NCBI RefSeq assembly: GCF_009467825.1
Contig: NZ_WIOK01000016.1
Coordinates: 62,001 to 126,000 of the forward strand
Origin: Cyclobacterium xiamenense
GTDB taxonomy: Bacteria > Bacteroidota > Bacteroidia > Cytophagales > Cyclobacteriaceae
DNA: 64,000 nt
Direction of reading: 5' to 3'
In this document: positions 1-8,679 of the stretch, piece after piece
How the letters are laid out: the number at the start of each line of letters is the position of its first letter
Position numbering within the stretch: the first letter of the stretch is position 1
Position numbers and translations under genes: made by a program
The notes under the pieces: model-generated
What the model was told of the DNA's origin: nothing
What the model saw: only the letters and a program-made list of their open reading frames with translations
Databases searched by the model: none

Positions 1-2213
1 CGTATGCTGAGGTTTAAGATAGTTTTTCCCTTCATAATTTTCTTTCGAAGGCCGATATCGGCCAATGCATAGCCGCTAATGGTTCGCTGAAAGGTCTGAT
101 AGGCCGATTGGTAATTGCCGATCAGTTCCAGGGTAAAATCTGCCGGCAGGCTAAACTTGGAGGTTAGCCGGGCTGACCATTGGTCGGCCGTGAAATCAAA
201 CGGACTGGCTTCGAATGTTCCTTCCCGGTTGAAGTAGTTGTAATTAAAATCCGCATTGAGGGACAACCAATCATTGGGCGTGATTTTTCCGTTTATTTCC
301 AGGCCAGTGGCTTTGTTGGTGCCAATATTCATGGGCATGGTGATCGCTACGTTGTCTTCAAAAGTAGTTACGTTTTCCACCGTTTGCGTGATGTAGCGGT
401 GATAGATCGAACTGCTCAGCGACAGAAGCTCCAGGTCCAAAATACCCGTGATTTCGTAACTGTCGGTCAGTTCTGGCAGCAGCTCCGGATTTCCGGTCCG
501 GATACTGAAATTGTTTCGGATGTTGTAAAAGGGATTTAGGTCAAAAAGCCGGGGTCGGGAGATGCGTCGGGAATAGCCTCCCTGCAGGGAAAAGTTATCG
601 GCCAGTTTGTACGAACTGTGCAGGGTCGGGAATAGGTTGGTGAAATTCTTCCGGTTTTCTTCCTCGGTTTGCTCCAGCAGGGTATTCAGGTCGGTGTTTT
701 CTGCCCTAATTCCGAGTTTGAGGCCAAACTTGTCGCCCTCATAGGCACCGGTACTGTATACGCCCAGTACTTTTTGCATGAAGAAAAACGTATTGGTACG
801 CTCGGGTATTTCCTGCCAGCCGCCGTTTTCAAAGCCCAGAATCGCAAAATCATTGCGAACATCGGTGATCAGGTACTGACCACCCGATTCAAAGGTGATC
901 TTATCGGTCATTGGCCGGGTGTAATCGGCTTTAAATGTATACTCCCACTGCCCAAAATCGGTATCGGTCTGCTGCCGGTCCTGCAAGGCAGATTCGCCAA
1001 ACGAAGGCAGGTTATCGAAAGAAGATTGCTGCTCTTTGGCAAACGAACTACCCAACGCACTAATCAAGAGGTAGTGGTCGTCCTTGTCCGAAAAATCACT
1101 CTTGTACTGCAATTCGTACTGCCATTTGGGATTGGTGGCTTCCGTGGCTTCATCTCGCGTCCAGCCCGCATGCGGCGCCGCGGTCCCGGTTTTGGCCGTA
1201 AAGTTTCCATTGGAATACTCGGTCTCCAACTCGTATGCAAAATTGCCGGTAAGGGAGAGCACATTGCGCTCGTTGATGTGGTAATCGGTACCCAGGATCA
1301 GGTTGAAAAACGTTTCGTTTTTCTCCCCATCACCCCTATTTCGGATAAAGGTCTGTTCGCTAAGGTTGCTGTTTAGGGTCTCAAAGGTTTCGGGAAAGGT
1401 CCGGTGCCCCAGGCCCAGTTGGCTAAACAGGTTGAATTTGTCCGTGCGTTTGTTTAGGCTAAAGCCCAAACTGTGGTTGTTCGGTACGCCGGTATTGAGT
1501 GTGATGGAACCGTTTACGCCTCTCTTTTCTTCTTTTTTTAGCACGATATTGATGATGCCCGAGGTACCCTCGGCATCGTATTTGGCAGAGGGATTGGTAA
1601 TTACCTCCACGCGGTCAATCATATCTGCGGTGATGGTACCCAGGGCATTGCCACCATCACTGGCCAGGACCGAGGGCTTTCCGTTGATCAGAATCTGAAC
1701 ACCCCCAATGCCCCGGAGCTGGATCTGCCCTTCGATATTCACGGTGACCGAAGGTACATTATTCAACACTTCCAACGCACTGGCTCCGGTGCTGCTCAGG
1801 TCTTGGCCTACGTTAAAAACACGCTTATCCAACTGAAACTCGGTCGTAGATCGCTCACCTCGAATGACAACCTCATCCATTAGCTCGCTATCTTCGGAAA
1901 GGCGAATGGTGCCCAAATTCACCGTGCCGTCGATCACCGTGTACTCGGAGATGCGGGTGGTAATAAATCCGATAAAGCTGATTTCCAGAATAAAATCCGT
2001 TTGTTGGGTGGTTAACAGCAGGGTTCCGTCCGCTGTGGTAGTAGTACCCGCAAGTAGCTTTCCATCCTGCGTATCCAGAAGCTTGACGGTAGCAAATTCA
2101 ATGGGTGTCTGGCTGGTGGTTTCGACAACCTTGCCGGTGATTTCAATAGTTTGCGCCTGTAGACAGCCAATACTGATTCCCAAACTGATAATTGTGATTA
2201 GAATTCGTTTCAT
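1..2213 (-). CDS. TonB-dependent receptor, outer-membrane beta-barrel family (3' end outside window)
   Basis: Outer-membrane receptor that would take up a ligand using TonB energy; the substrate cannot be told. I translated it from the ATG at 2213; 737 residues are visible and the frame is still open at base 1. A signal peptide ends at about residue 21 (GCLQAQ). A carboxypeptidase-regulatory-like domain follows (about 24-105, with GKVVETTSQTPIEFATVKL), then the plug (about 120-220, with ALEVLNNVPSV, LINGKPS and the motif NPSAKYDAEGTSGIINIVLKK cut here as NPSAKYDAEGTSGIINI). This plug wording is typical of the OMP_b-brl_3 branch, not of SusC. The rest is beta-barrel with repeated aromatic strands. 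No SusD partner gene is seen on the visible side. A further reading of its downstream side is impossible here. Confidence 0.9.
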   Translation of the reverse strand, partial: MKRILITIISLGISIGCLQAQTIEITGKVVETTSQTPIEFATVKLLDTQDGKLLAGTTTTADGTLLLTTQQTDFILEISFIGFITTRISEYTVIDGTVNLGTIRLSEDSELMDEVVIRGERSTTEFQLDKRVFNVGQDLSSTGASALEVLNNVPSVTVNIEGQIQLRGIGGVQILINGKPSVLASDGGNALGTITADMIDRVEVITNPSAKYDAEGTSGIINIVLKKEEKRGVNGSITLNTGVPNNHSLGFSLNKRTDKFNLFSQLGLGHRTFPETFETLNSNLSEQTFIRNRGDGEKNETFFNLILGTDYHINERNVLSLTGNFAYELETEYSNGNFTAKTGTAAPHAGWTRDEATEATNPKWQYELQYKSDFSDKDDHYLLISALGSSFAKEQQSSFDNLPSFGESALQDRQQTDTDFGQWEYTFKADYTRPMTDKITFESGGQYLITDVRNDFAILGFENGGWQEIPERTNTFFFMQKVLGVYSTGAYEGDKFGLKLGIRAENTDLNTLLEQTEEENRKNFTNLFPTLHSSYKLADNFSLQGGYSRRISRPRLFDLNPFYNIRNNFSIRTGNPELLPELTDSYEITGILDLELLSLSSSIYHRYITQTVENVTTFEDNVAITMPMNIGTNKATGLEINGKITPNDWLSLNADFNYNYFNREGTFEASPFDFTADQWSARLTSKFSLPADFTLELIGNYQSAYQTFQRTISGYALADIGLRKKIMKGKTILNLSI

Positions 2214-2489
2214 GGGGGCTCTTGTAATTCCTATTGTTTGTAAATTTCAGCAGAAAATGCGCAGAAAAAAAATTGTATCGGTAAACGACTGGTATTTTCG
2301 GGCGAATGGGGTCTTGGATTGATGAGGTCATTTATCCGGTCAACCGCGTTGTTTGCCGAAAAAATTGACGAAAATAGCGGGTAGATCGGTACATTTTTAG
2401 CGCGTATTACCTGCAAAAACCGTTTTCTTTTCAGCGATTTGTCAAGGCCAAGGGGAAGGTTAATGGGAGACTATCGTTCTCAGGAACCC

Positions 2490-2819
2490 CGAATCTACGA
2501 TGCAAGAAAAGCGTGCGTTATCAAGGTGGGCGACGCTACGATCAGGCGCGGATGGCTTTCGAGGATATACGCTATATCCGGTCGGAGGGAGATTATAGCG
2601 CCATTGTGCTGGCAGCAAAGAAATACTATTGGCCGAACCGCTCAAACGATGGATGGAAATGTTGGACGAAACGATCTTTATTCGGGTCCATAAGTTTTTT
2701 GTTGTCAATAGCAGGCAGATAAAAAAGTACGTGGAAATCAGGTACGCCTGAGCCATGACGAGGTGATTCCTCTGGGTCGGGCCTGCAATGAGGCCTTAAT
2801 GGATCGATTGTTACGGTAG
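2490..2819 (+). pseudogene. Decayed LytTR-type DNA-binding response regulator (remnant)
   Basis: Remains of the C-terminal LytTR DNA-binding domain of a LytR/AlgR-family regulator, spread over three frames. In order: ACVIKVGDATIR (from about 2511), then MAFEDIRYIRSEGDYSAIV (about 2550-2607), then LAEPLKRWMEMLDETIFIRV followed by HKFFVVNSRQIKKY (about 2626-2730), then RLSHDEVIPLGRACNEAL and a stop at 2817-2819. These match the family pattern of a basic start, D-I-x-Y-I, G-D-Y-S, F-I-R-V-H-x-x-F-x-V-N and V-P-L-G-R. At least three frameshifts are needed to join them, and no receiver domain is present upstream. It is therefore a fossil gene and cannot be expressed as one protein. Confidence 0.7.
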
Positions 2820-2900
2820 CTAAAACCATTCGGTCGGATCCGATACGCCCAATTGTCCCATCGTTGCGACAGCCGTGGCACGCCTGTCGGATTGAATTTG

Positions 2901-3965
2901 CTAGGAGTCCTGGCTTTCTTCCTTTCCTTCTTCCACCTTCTCTTCCACTTCCTGCCTGTCCTCCGAATCGGAATCCGGTACCTCCTCGGCATTTGTCGGA
3001 TCGGGTTCGAAGGTCAAATCGATCCACATAGGAAAATGGTCCGAGCCAATTGCCTGCAATTTTTCAATCCGAACCAATCCAAAATCATTGGTATAGAACA
3101 CATGGTCCAACGGGTACCGCAATAAGGGAAGAAAAACGTTGTAGGTATTGAACAAGCCACGGCCCTCACGTGGATCTAGTAGTTGACTGTATTCTCGAAA
3201 CAGGGTGGATGTTTTGGACCAGCCTACGTCATTTAAATCGCCCGCTACCAGTACCGGCCGGGGATTTTTCTCGATGTCTTTGCCGATGATCAACAATTCG
3301 GTATCCCGTTCGTAGGTATCTGAGCCAGGTCGGGGCGGTTCGGGGTGTACCCCGAAAAAATCAAAGCGTTCTCCAGAGGGTAGCTGCACTTTGGTAAAAA
3401 TCGAGGGAATGTCGTTTTCAACCAGGTAGTTCACCTCGCTGTTTTCAAGTGGAAACCGGGATAGCAGGAGCATACCGTAGGTGTTGGGCAAGGGTTCCTT
3501 GATCGTATATGGGTAGTCTTCGTCCAGTGAAATGAGCGCTTCCGTCCAAAGTAGGATTGGCTCGGTCAATAAGATCAAATCGGGATTCCTCTCGGCGATG
3601 AGGTCCAATAGCTTTCCATACTCTTTATTTTCCATGCGAACATTACTGAGCAACAGAGAAAACTTTCGATCCGGATCCGTAGATACCGCCCTTTTTGCGG
3701 TGGTGTCGGCAAGTGGAGTAAAACCGATGATCTTGGAAATTTGGTGACCCAACGCGGCAATAAGTAAGGCGAAAAAAACGACCCTTCCGGGAAAGCTTCC
3801 TTTCCTTAGCAGAAAAGCACTCAAAACGAAGGTTACACCGCCAATGGCCGCAAGCTGCAAACGTGGAAAATCAAATACACGTATCCACCAGGTACCCGTT
3901 TCGATGAGCGGAAACGCGCTCGCAAGGATAAAAAATGATCCAATAAAGTAAAGGAAATAGTTCAT
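2901..3965 (-). CDS. Endonuclease/exonuclease/phosphatase family protein, membrane anchored
   Basis: Putative metal-dependent phosphoesterase of the EEP superfamily; the substrate is unknown. I chose the ATG at 3965 (protein begins MNYFLYFIGS) because it starts at a hydrophobic segment; an in-frame upstream start exists at 4004. The N-terminal ~90 residues hold three membrane helices, then the EEP domain faces outward. EEP landmarks are LLSNVRMENKEYGKLLDLI, PDLILLTEP (the metal-binding Glu), VAGDLNDVGWS (catalytic Asp/Asn) and IGSDHFPMWIDL (the final SDH motif). The C-terminal ~35 residues are very acidic and rich in Glu, Asp and Ser, as an unstructured tail. This layout is common in Bacteroidota. 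The gene stands alone. Confidence 0.88.
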   Translation of the reverse strand: MNYFLYFIGSFFILASAFPLIETGTWWIRVFDFPRLQLAAIGGVTFVLSAFLLRKGSFPGRVVFFALLIAALGHQISKIIGFTPLADTTAKRAVSTDPDRKFSLLLSNVRMENKEYGKLLDLIAERNPDLILLTEPILLWTEALISLDEDYPYTIKEPLPNTYGMLLLSRFPLENSEVNYLVENDIPSIFTKVQLPSGERFDFFGVHPEPPRPGSDTYERDTELLIIGKDIEKNPRPVLVAGDLNDVGWSKTSTLFREYSQLLDPREGRGLFNTYNVFLPLLRYPLDHVFYTNDFGLVRIEKLQAIGSDHFPMWIDLTFEPDPTNAEEVPDSDSEDRQEVEEKVEEGKEESQDS

Positions 3966-4057
3966 CTGTAGCAGCGCGGAATGGTTTATAACAAATACCA
4001 CCACACATCACGCAATTTTCCGACCAAAAATTGCGCTACCGCTATCGGGCGTACAAA

Positions 4058-4898
4058 TCAATCCAACGCCTTGATGACTATATTTTTAAATTCCACTCCC
4101 TGCCCCTCTGCCTGCAAGCCGATGTAGCCTTCTTTTAGTGCTTTCCCGTCTACTTTGATACCAGGGGCGTACCCGTTGGCTACGCCTCCACCAATCTGCG
4201 TTTGACTGTATTCCAGCACGGTTTCTCCGTTCACCTTATGAATAACCAGGGAATCTCCATAAACAATCAATTCTGCTGCCACCCATTCGTCCCAGGGAAA
4301 GGTAGGAGAGGTGGAATTGATGCAATGCCTGGGGTCCATCTGGCCCTGGAACACCACTTCTGTGCCCGGCGAGCACATGTTGCCTGTCGGCCGCGGGTTG
4401 CCGTCGCCGGCATCTGCAAGCATCTGGTATTCCACTGAAATCGGCCAATCCTGCTCCTTCAGAATGCTCTCCGGGGACTGGGAATGAAACATCACCCCAC
4501 TGTTGCGGTAGGTGTAATCCGGTGCATCCTCCATCCATTGATCGGTGAAGCGGTAGTCGAATTTCAGGTGAAACGAGCCAAAGTGCTTTTCGTAGAAAAG
4601 GTGACCGTAGCGTTCCTCGAAACGGGTGTAGTCGTCGTAATTTACCTGAATCCTGCCATCCACTACGCGGAAGGTATTGGCGTAATTCTCCCCTGTTTCG
4701 TGGTGATGAAATTTGGGGATCCACCCTTAGAGGTCTTTGCCGTTGAATAAAGACTTCCAGTCCGATTCCCGGACCTGGGCGTGTGCATCCGGTGAAAAAT
4801 CCGATACCCAAAAAGGCACTGATGGCGAGGGGGAGAATTCTTGCAAGTGCATTTGATGGAATTATTTTTGAAAAGCCTGCAATAGAGAATGTATTCAT
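4058..4898 (-). pseudogene. DUF1080 (3-keto-disaccharide hydrolase-like) lipoprotein, disrupted
   Basis: Family DUF1080 proteins are secreted, concanavalin-like sugar hydrolases. The reading starts at an ATG at 4898 with a lipoprotein signal (LGIGFFTGC). The domain begins with the usual DWKSLFNGKDL, but that lies in a different frame from the signal peptide, so one single-base shift sits at roughly 4760-4785. In the domain frame a TAA stop follows directly (4727-4729) where the family has a residue before GW. After it the frame is intact to 4058: GWIPKFHHHETGENYANTFR, FEERYGHLFYEKHFGSFHLK, NSGVMFHSQSPESI, then the typical C-terminus VEFKNIVIKALD. With a frameshift and a nonsense codon it is most likely inactive. 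A fragment from a GTG at 4663 could be annotated as a 201-residue gene. Confidence 0.8.
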
Positions 4899-4929
4899 TG
4901 TATTCGGGTGGTTTTCGTGGAACATCGGT

Positions 4930-7182
4930 TCAATTGGTTGGTTGGTAGAGGGGAAAGAAGTCGATTGTACCGTCTTTGCGATGGAAAAAAGCCGTACAAA
5001 GCCCCACTTTTCCCTGGTTAATGTGGGTACGAAGGTATGCGTTTGTATGAACGATCTTCGTTTGGGCCTGTGCTGCATTCCAACGTGCCAGGCGATCCGA
5101 CCAATGACTTAGGTCCTCGCTACGAAACCGTTCTGGAGAAAAATAGCCGGCTTCGATAGCCGGTACCAGTAGGGGGCTGAAGGGTGAAGTGGGTTCGGCC
5201 AATACACGTTTCAATGCATTTTTTAGCAAATGGTTGTCGGAGTTGGCCAATACAACGATCAAAACCGCCCCCTGCTCCCGGCAGGCGATTTCCAGGGTGT
5301 GAACGAGGTGATTGTCCAGCAGGGTTCCGGCTGCTTTTAATGGGATCAAATCTCCAATACCCGTATTCAATAACATGTTTAACGGCTCCCGCATATCGAT
5401 GCAGTTGACCACGACTGCCAACGGCACATCTTTGATAAAATCCTTTAACTTTTTGTTTTGAAATCTTCGGGAAACCAGGTTGCCGTCCGCATAGCGTTTG
5501 TTTCCTTCCTTTAGGTACTGAAGCACATTGGCCGGTTTTTTCAAATCGGCACGATTTATTACCGCCGGTTTGTCAATAACTACCTCGTTGCTTGGAGCGT
5601 AACTGTCTTTTAGTCCGACAATGGTGAAGTCAATGGCATTTTCTCGTGCAAAGGTGGTCTGATAATCGTTAAGAATTTCCAACACATCTGGCTCGATGTA
5701 GGAAGAAAAAGAAGCATCGATGGTTATCCGCGTACCTTTTGGAAGGTTCCACAGGATGCGTTTGATCGCTGGTTTGTTTAGAAAGGAGACCTCGTTGGAA
5801 AGCTCCAGCCGGATTGTTTTTCGCTTGCTGCCGGGATTCGTTTCTTCCATGTAGAAGGGGTTGTAGTAGTTTCCACGCAAAAGAAAAAACACACTGGACG
5901 CCGATCCGATCAGCACGCCAATCAGGACATCGGTAAGCAAGATAGCCGTTACGGTCACCGCAAATGGAATAAACTGAGACCAGCCTTTTCGATACATTTG
6001 GGTAATGATGGAATAGGAAGTTAGCTTGTATCCGACCAAAAGTAAAATTGCTGCCAGGGAGGCCAGGGGAATCAAATTGATGATAGTACTTAAAAACAAT
6101 ACACTGACGGTCAGGAGAAATCCGTGGATGATCGTGGATAGCTTGGTTTCCGCACCGGCTTCAATATTAACGGAGCTTCGGACAATGACCGAGGTAATGG
6201 GAATACCGCCTATAAGGCCCGCAATGCTGTTACCGATGCCCTGTGCCACCAATTCCTGATTGGGGGGACTCCTTCGCTTGTGTGGGTCCAGATTATCCGT
6301 TGCTTCGAGATTCAACAATGTGGCAATGGATCCGATAATGGCGATGGTAAAGGCATAGGTCCATACCTGAAAATTGTCTATGGCAGAAAAATCCGGAAAA
6401 GTAAACAACGCAGTGGGATCGTTTATTTCCGGAATGTGTACCAGGTGGATGCCATCGAGGTACAAAGCGGGCAGTAGAAATTTAAAGGTCTGATTCAGCA
6501 ACACTCCGAATAGCACGATAAATAGGGAAGGAGGAAGCCATTTGACGTTTTTTAATGCGGTTTTTTCCCAAAAAATCATGAGCAACAACGAACTTACCGC
6601 AAGTATCAGCGCACCTGGAGCGAACGAAGAAAGCACCAATGCACCCGTTTCAATGACGCCGGAAAAAAAGGATTGCGAGTAATCCAGCAGTCTGCTTTTG
6701 TCCAACTCCACACCCAATGCATAGGGAAGTTGGGAGATAATCAGAATAAGTCCGATGGCTGCCAACAACCCTTTTATGATGCTGGTGGGCATGTAATCGG
6801 CAATCATTCCCGATTTGAGAAATCCCAGAATCACTTGAATAAGCCCACCGATAAACAATGCCAGCAAGAATACGTCAAATGTCTCGAGCACCTCTAACGC
6901 CGTTAAAACTACAGCGGAAAGGCTGGCTGCCGGGCCGGAAACGCTGGTGTGCGATTTACTGGCTATTCCCGTAACTAGCCCGCCCACCATCCCGGCTATG
7001 AGCCCCGAAATTAAGGGAGCTCCACTGGCCAGGGCGATCCCCAAACACAGCGGGAGTGCGACAAGAAATACCACAATGCCAGCAGGTATGTCCCTTCCCG
7101 GACGTCTGAAGATCGATTGGCTGATATCCTTCACCTGCCGCTTTGCTTTCAATTGGTTAAAACGAGGGCGATTAGTCAACAT
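4930..7182 (-). CDS. SulP-family anion transporter fused to a carbonic-anhydrase-like domain
   Basis: Inner-membrane anion transporter, probably for bicarbonate or sulfate. The ATG at 7182 (MLTNRPRFNQL) is preferred; a TTG lies upstream at 7215. Residues about 25-440 form the SulP membrane domain (FLVALPLCLGIALASGAPL, the SulP signature near VSGPAASLSAVVL). About 455-540 is a STAS-like domain. About 550-750 resembles beta-carbonic anhydrase: CIDMREPLNMLL holds C594, D596 and R598, but the usual Ser of C-x-D-S-R is Met. The second zinc motif, normally G-H-T-x-C-G, reads ANSDNH (646-651), so both its His and Cys are missing. SulP-carbonic anhydrase fusions are known in bacteria; here the enzyme half is probably not a zinc catalyst. 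It is divergent from the hydrolase gene at 7384. Confidence 0.92.
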   Translation of the reverse strand: MLTNRPRFNQLKAKRQVKDISQSIFRRPGRDIPAGIVVFLVALPLCLGIALASGAPLISGLIAGMVGGLVTGIASKSHTSVSGPAASLSAVVLTALEVLETFDVFLLALFIGGLIQVILGFLKSGMIADYMPTSIIKGLLAAIGLILIISQLPYALGVELDKSRLLDYSQSFFSGVIETGALVLSSFAPGALILAVSSLLLMIFWEKTALKNVKWLPPSLFIVLFGVLLNQTFKFLLPALYLDGIHLVHIPEINDPTALFTFPDFSAIDNFQVWTYAFTIAIIGSIATLLNLEATDNLDPHKRRSPPNQELVAQGIGNSIAGLIGGIPITSVIVRSSVNIEAGAETKLSTIIHGFLLTVSVLFLSTIINLIPLASLAAILLLVGYKLTSYSIITQMYRKGWSQFIPFAVTVTAILLTDVLIGVLIGSASSVFFLLRGNYYNPFYMEETNPGSKRKTIRLELSNEVSFLNKPAIKRILWNLPKGTRITIDASFSSYIEPDVLEILNDYQTTFARENAIDFTIVGLKDSYAPSNEVVIDKPAVINRADLKKPANVLQYLKEGNKRYADGNLVSRRFQNKKLKDFIKDVPLAVVVNCIDMREPLNMLLNTGIGDLIPLKAAGTLLDNHLVHTLEIACREQGAVLIVVLANSDNHLLKNALKRVLAEPTSPFSPLLVPAIEAGYFSPERFRSEDLSHWSDRLARWNAAQAQTKIVHTNAYLRTHINQGKVGLCTAFFHRKDGTIDFFPLYQPTN

Positions 7183-7344
7183 TGAAAAATTGATGGCTCG
7201 ATATTTTGCGAACAAGCATACTTTTTATTTTCTGAATTTGCGGCAGCTTAAATAGAATGGGCCAAGATACGTGATTTTTTTTTGGTATTCATTCAGCGCG
7301 TATAATTCCCTATCCGTCCTGAGTGGAGGATCTCCGAAAATTCC

Positions 7345-7352
7345 TATCTTTG
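7345..7352 (+). promoter_or_regulatory. Bacteroidota-type -7 promoter box TATCTTTG
   Basis: TATCTTTG matches the Bacteroidota -7 consensus TAnnTTTG exactly and lies 31 bases before the ATG at 7384. A -33 TTG is not clear at the expected place. The same TATCTTT core recurs before other + strand genes in this window. Confidence 0.5.
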
Positions 7353-7383
7353 GAAAAATTTTCTATCAACGTACCTGCCAACC

Positions 7384-8667
7384 ATGAAGCGACCGCTGAT
7401 CAACTTTGCTTTTTACTTTTCTGCCTTTTGCGTTTTTATCTCCCAGTCGATTTATTCCCAGACCGATCCGTTTGTTTTCGGGGATCGATTGCCGGATGCG
7501 CCAGAACTTGCGGCAAGCGGTCCGTTCCCGGTAGGCGTACGCACCCTGGAATTAATCCATACTAACCAGCCAAATATTCAGGAATCCAACGGCACGGAAA
7601 TGCCCGTTTACGACCGGCCACTACGGGTAGAAGTATGGTACCCGGCACAGGAAAACCCCGATGCAAAAATGGCGGAATACACCGATTTTCTGGGTACGAC
7701 CACCGACCCGACCCGTCCCCTAAAGGCGTTTACCTTTCCGGGAAGGGCTGAAAGAAACGCAGTCCCCGATACCAGCCAGGGGCCTTATCCATTGGTGATC
7801 GTTTCGCACGGTTACCTGGGGTCGCGCGTTTTGATGACCTATCTCACCGAAAACCTGGCATCCAAAGGCTACCTGGTAGTTGCTATCGACCATACCGAGT
7901 CTACCCACGAAAATCCGGGCAAATTCGCCAGTACACTCTACCACCGCCCGCTGGATGATTTATTTGTTCTTGAGGAAATGGATCGATTCAATAAATCGGA
8001 AAGAGGAAATTTTTTATCCGGAATGGTAGATGCTTCCCGTACGGCCCTGCTGGGTTATTCCATGGGTGGCTATGGGGTATTGAATGCAGCCGGGGCGGGG
8101 TTTTCGCCAGGTTTTGTCGGCGCATTTTCTCAAATGACATCCGGAAGTCAGCTTCTCGCTACACGAAGCCTGTCCGATCCCAACTATCCCAAGACGGTAG
8201 ATCCAAGAGTGAAAGCCATTGTAGCGGTGGCACCCTGGGGCATGCAACGTGGAGTTTGGGATAGCGAAGGGCTTCAAAACTTACGAACACCGACGTTTTT
8301 CATCGCCGGTAGCGAAGACGATATATCGGGGTACGAAGATGGTGTCAAAGCCATTTACGAAGGCGCCTCCAAGGCGGAAAGATACCTACTGACCTACCTC
8401 AACGCCCGACACAATGTAGCGCCAAATCCACCGGTATCGCCGGACCTGGACCCGGCCGACTACATGCATTACAGCGAACCCGTTTGGGACGAAGAACGAA
8501 TAAACAATATCAACCAACACTTCGTAACGGCATTTCTTGGCATCTATCTGAAAGGACTGGATTACGGCAAATTTCTGGACCTGCCCGAAGACTCTTTGGA
8601 GGAAACCTGGACCGGTTTTCTGCCCAGAACTTCGATCGGACTGGAATTGAGACAGGCAAAACCCTGA
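7384..8667 (+). CDS. Exported alpha/beta hydrolase (PAF-acetylhydrolase / dienelactone hydrolase-like)
   Basis: Putative serine esterase outside the inner membrane; the substrate is unknown. 427 residues from the ATG at 7384, with a signal peptide ending near residue 26 (SQSIYSQ). The alpha/beta-hydrolase fold shows in PYPLVIVSHGYLGS (oxyanion strand-loop, about 135-147), the nucleophile elbow GYSMGGYG with Ser226, a possible acid in FIAGSEDDISG, and a possible His in ARHNVAPNP. The sequence around the elbow and the N-terminal VEVWYPA strand agree with the predicted dienelactone hydrolase / platelet-activating-factor acetylhydrolase group. The gene is alone on this strand; the next gene converges on it and ends 12 bases away. 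Confidence 0.85.
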   Translation: MKRPLINFAFYFSAFCVFISQSIYSQTDPFVFGDRLPDAPELAASGPFPVGVRTLELIHTNQPNIQESNGTEMPVYDRPLRVEVWYPAQENPDAKMAEYTDFLGTTTDPTRPLKAFTFPGRAERNAVPDTSQGPYPLVIVSHGYLGSRVLMTYLTENLASKGYLVVAIDHTESTHENPGKFASTLYHRPLDDLFVLEEMDRFNKSERGNFLSGMVDASRTALLGYSMGGYGVLNAAGAGFSPGFVGAFSQMTSGSQLLATRSLSDPNYPKTVDPRVKAIVAVAPWGMQRGVWDSEGLQNLRTPTFFIAGSEDDISGYEDGVKAIYEGASKAERYLLTYLNARHNVAPNPPVSPDLDPADYMHYSEPVWDEERINNINQHFVTAFLGIYLKGLDYGKFLDLPEDSLEETWTGFLPRTSIGLELRQAKP

Positions 8668-8679
8668 TTTTCGCGGGGG

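Noticed and set aside
4236-5078. 280-residue open frame over the DUF1080 region
   Set aside because: Only its first part encodes the lipoprotein signal; the rest is the wrong frame of the DUF1080 domain.
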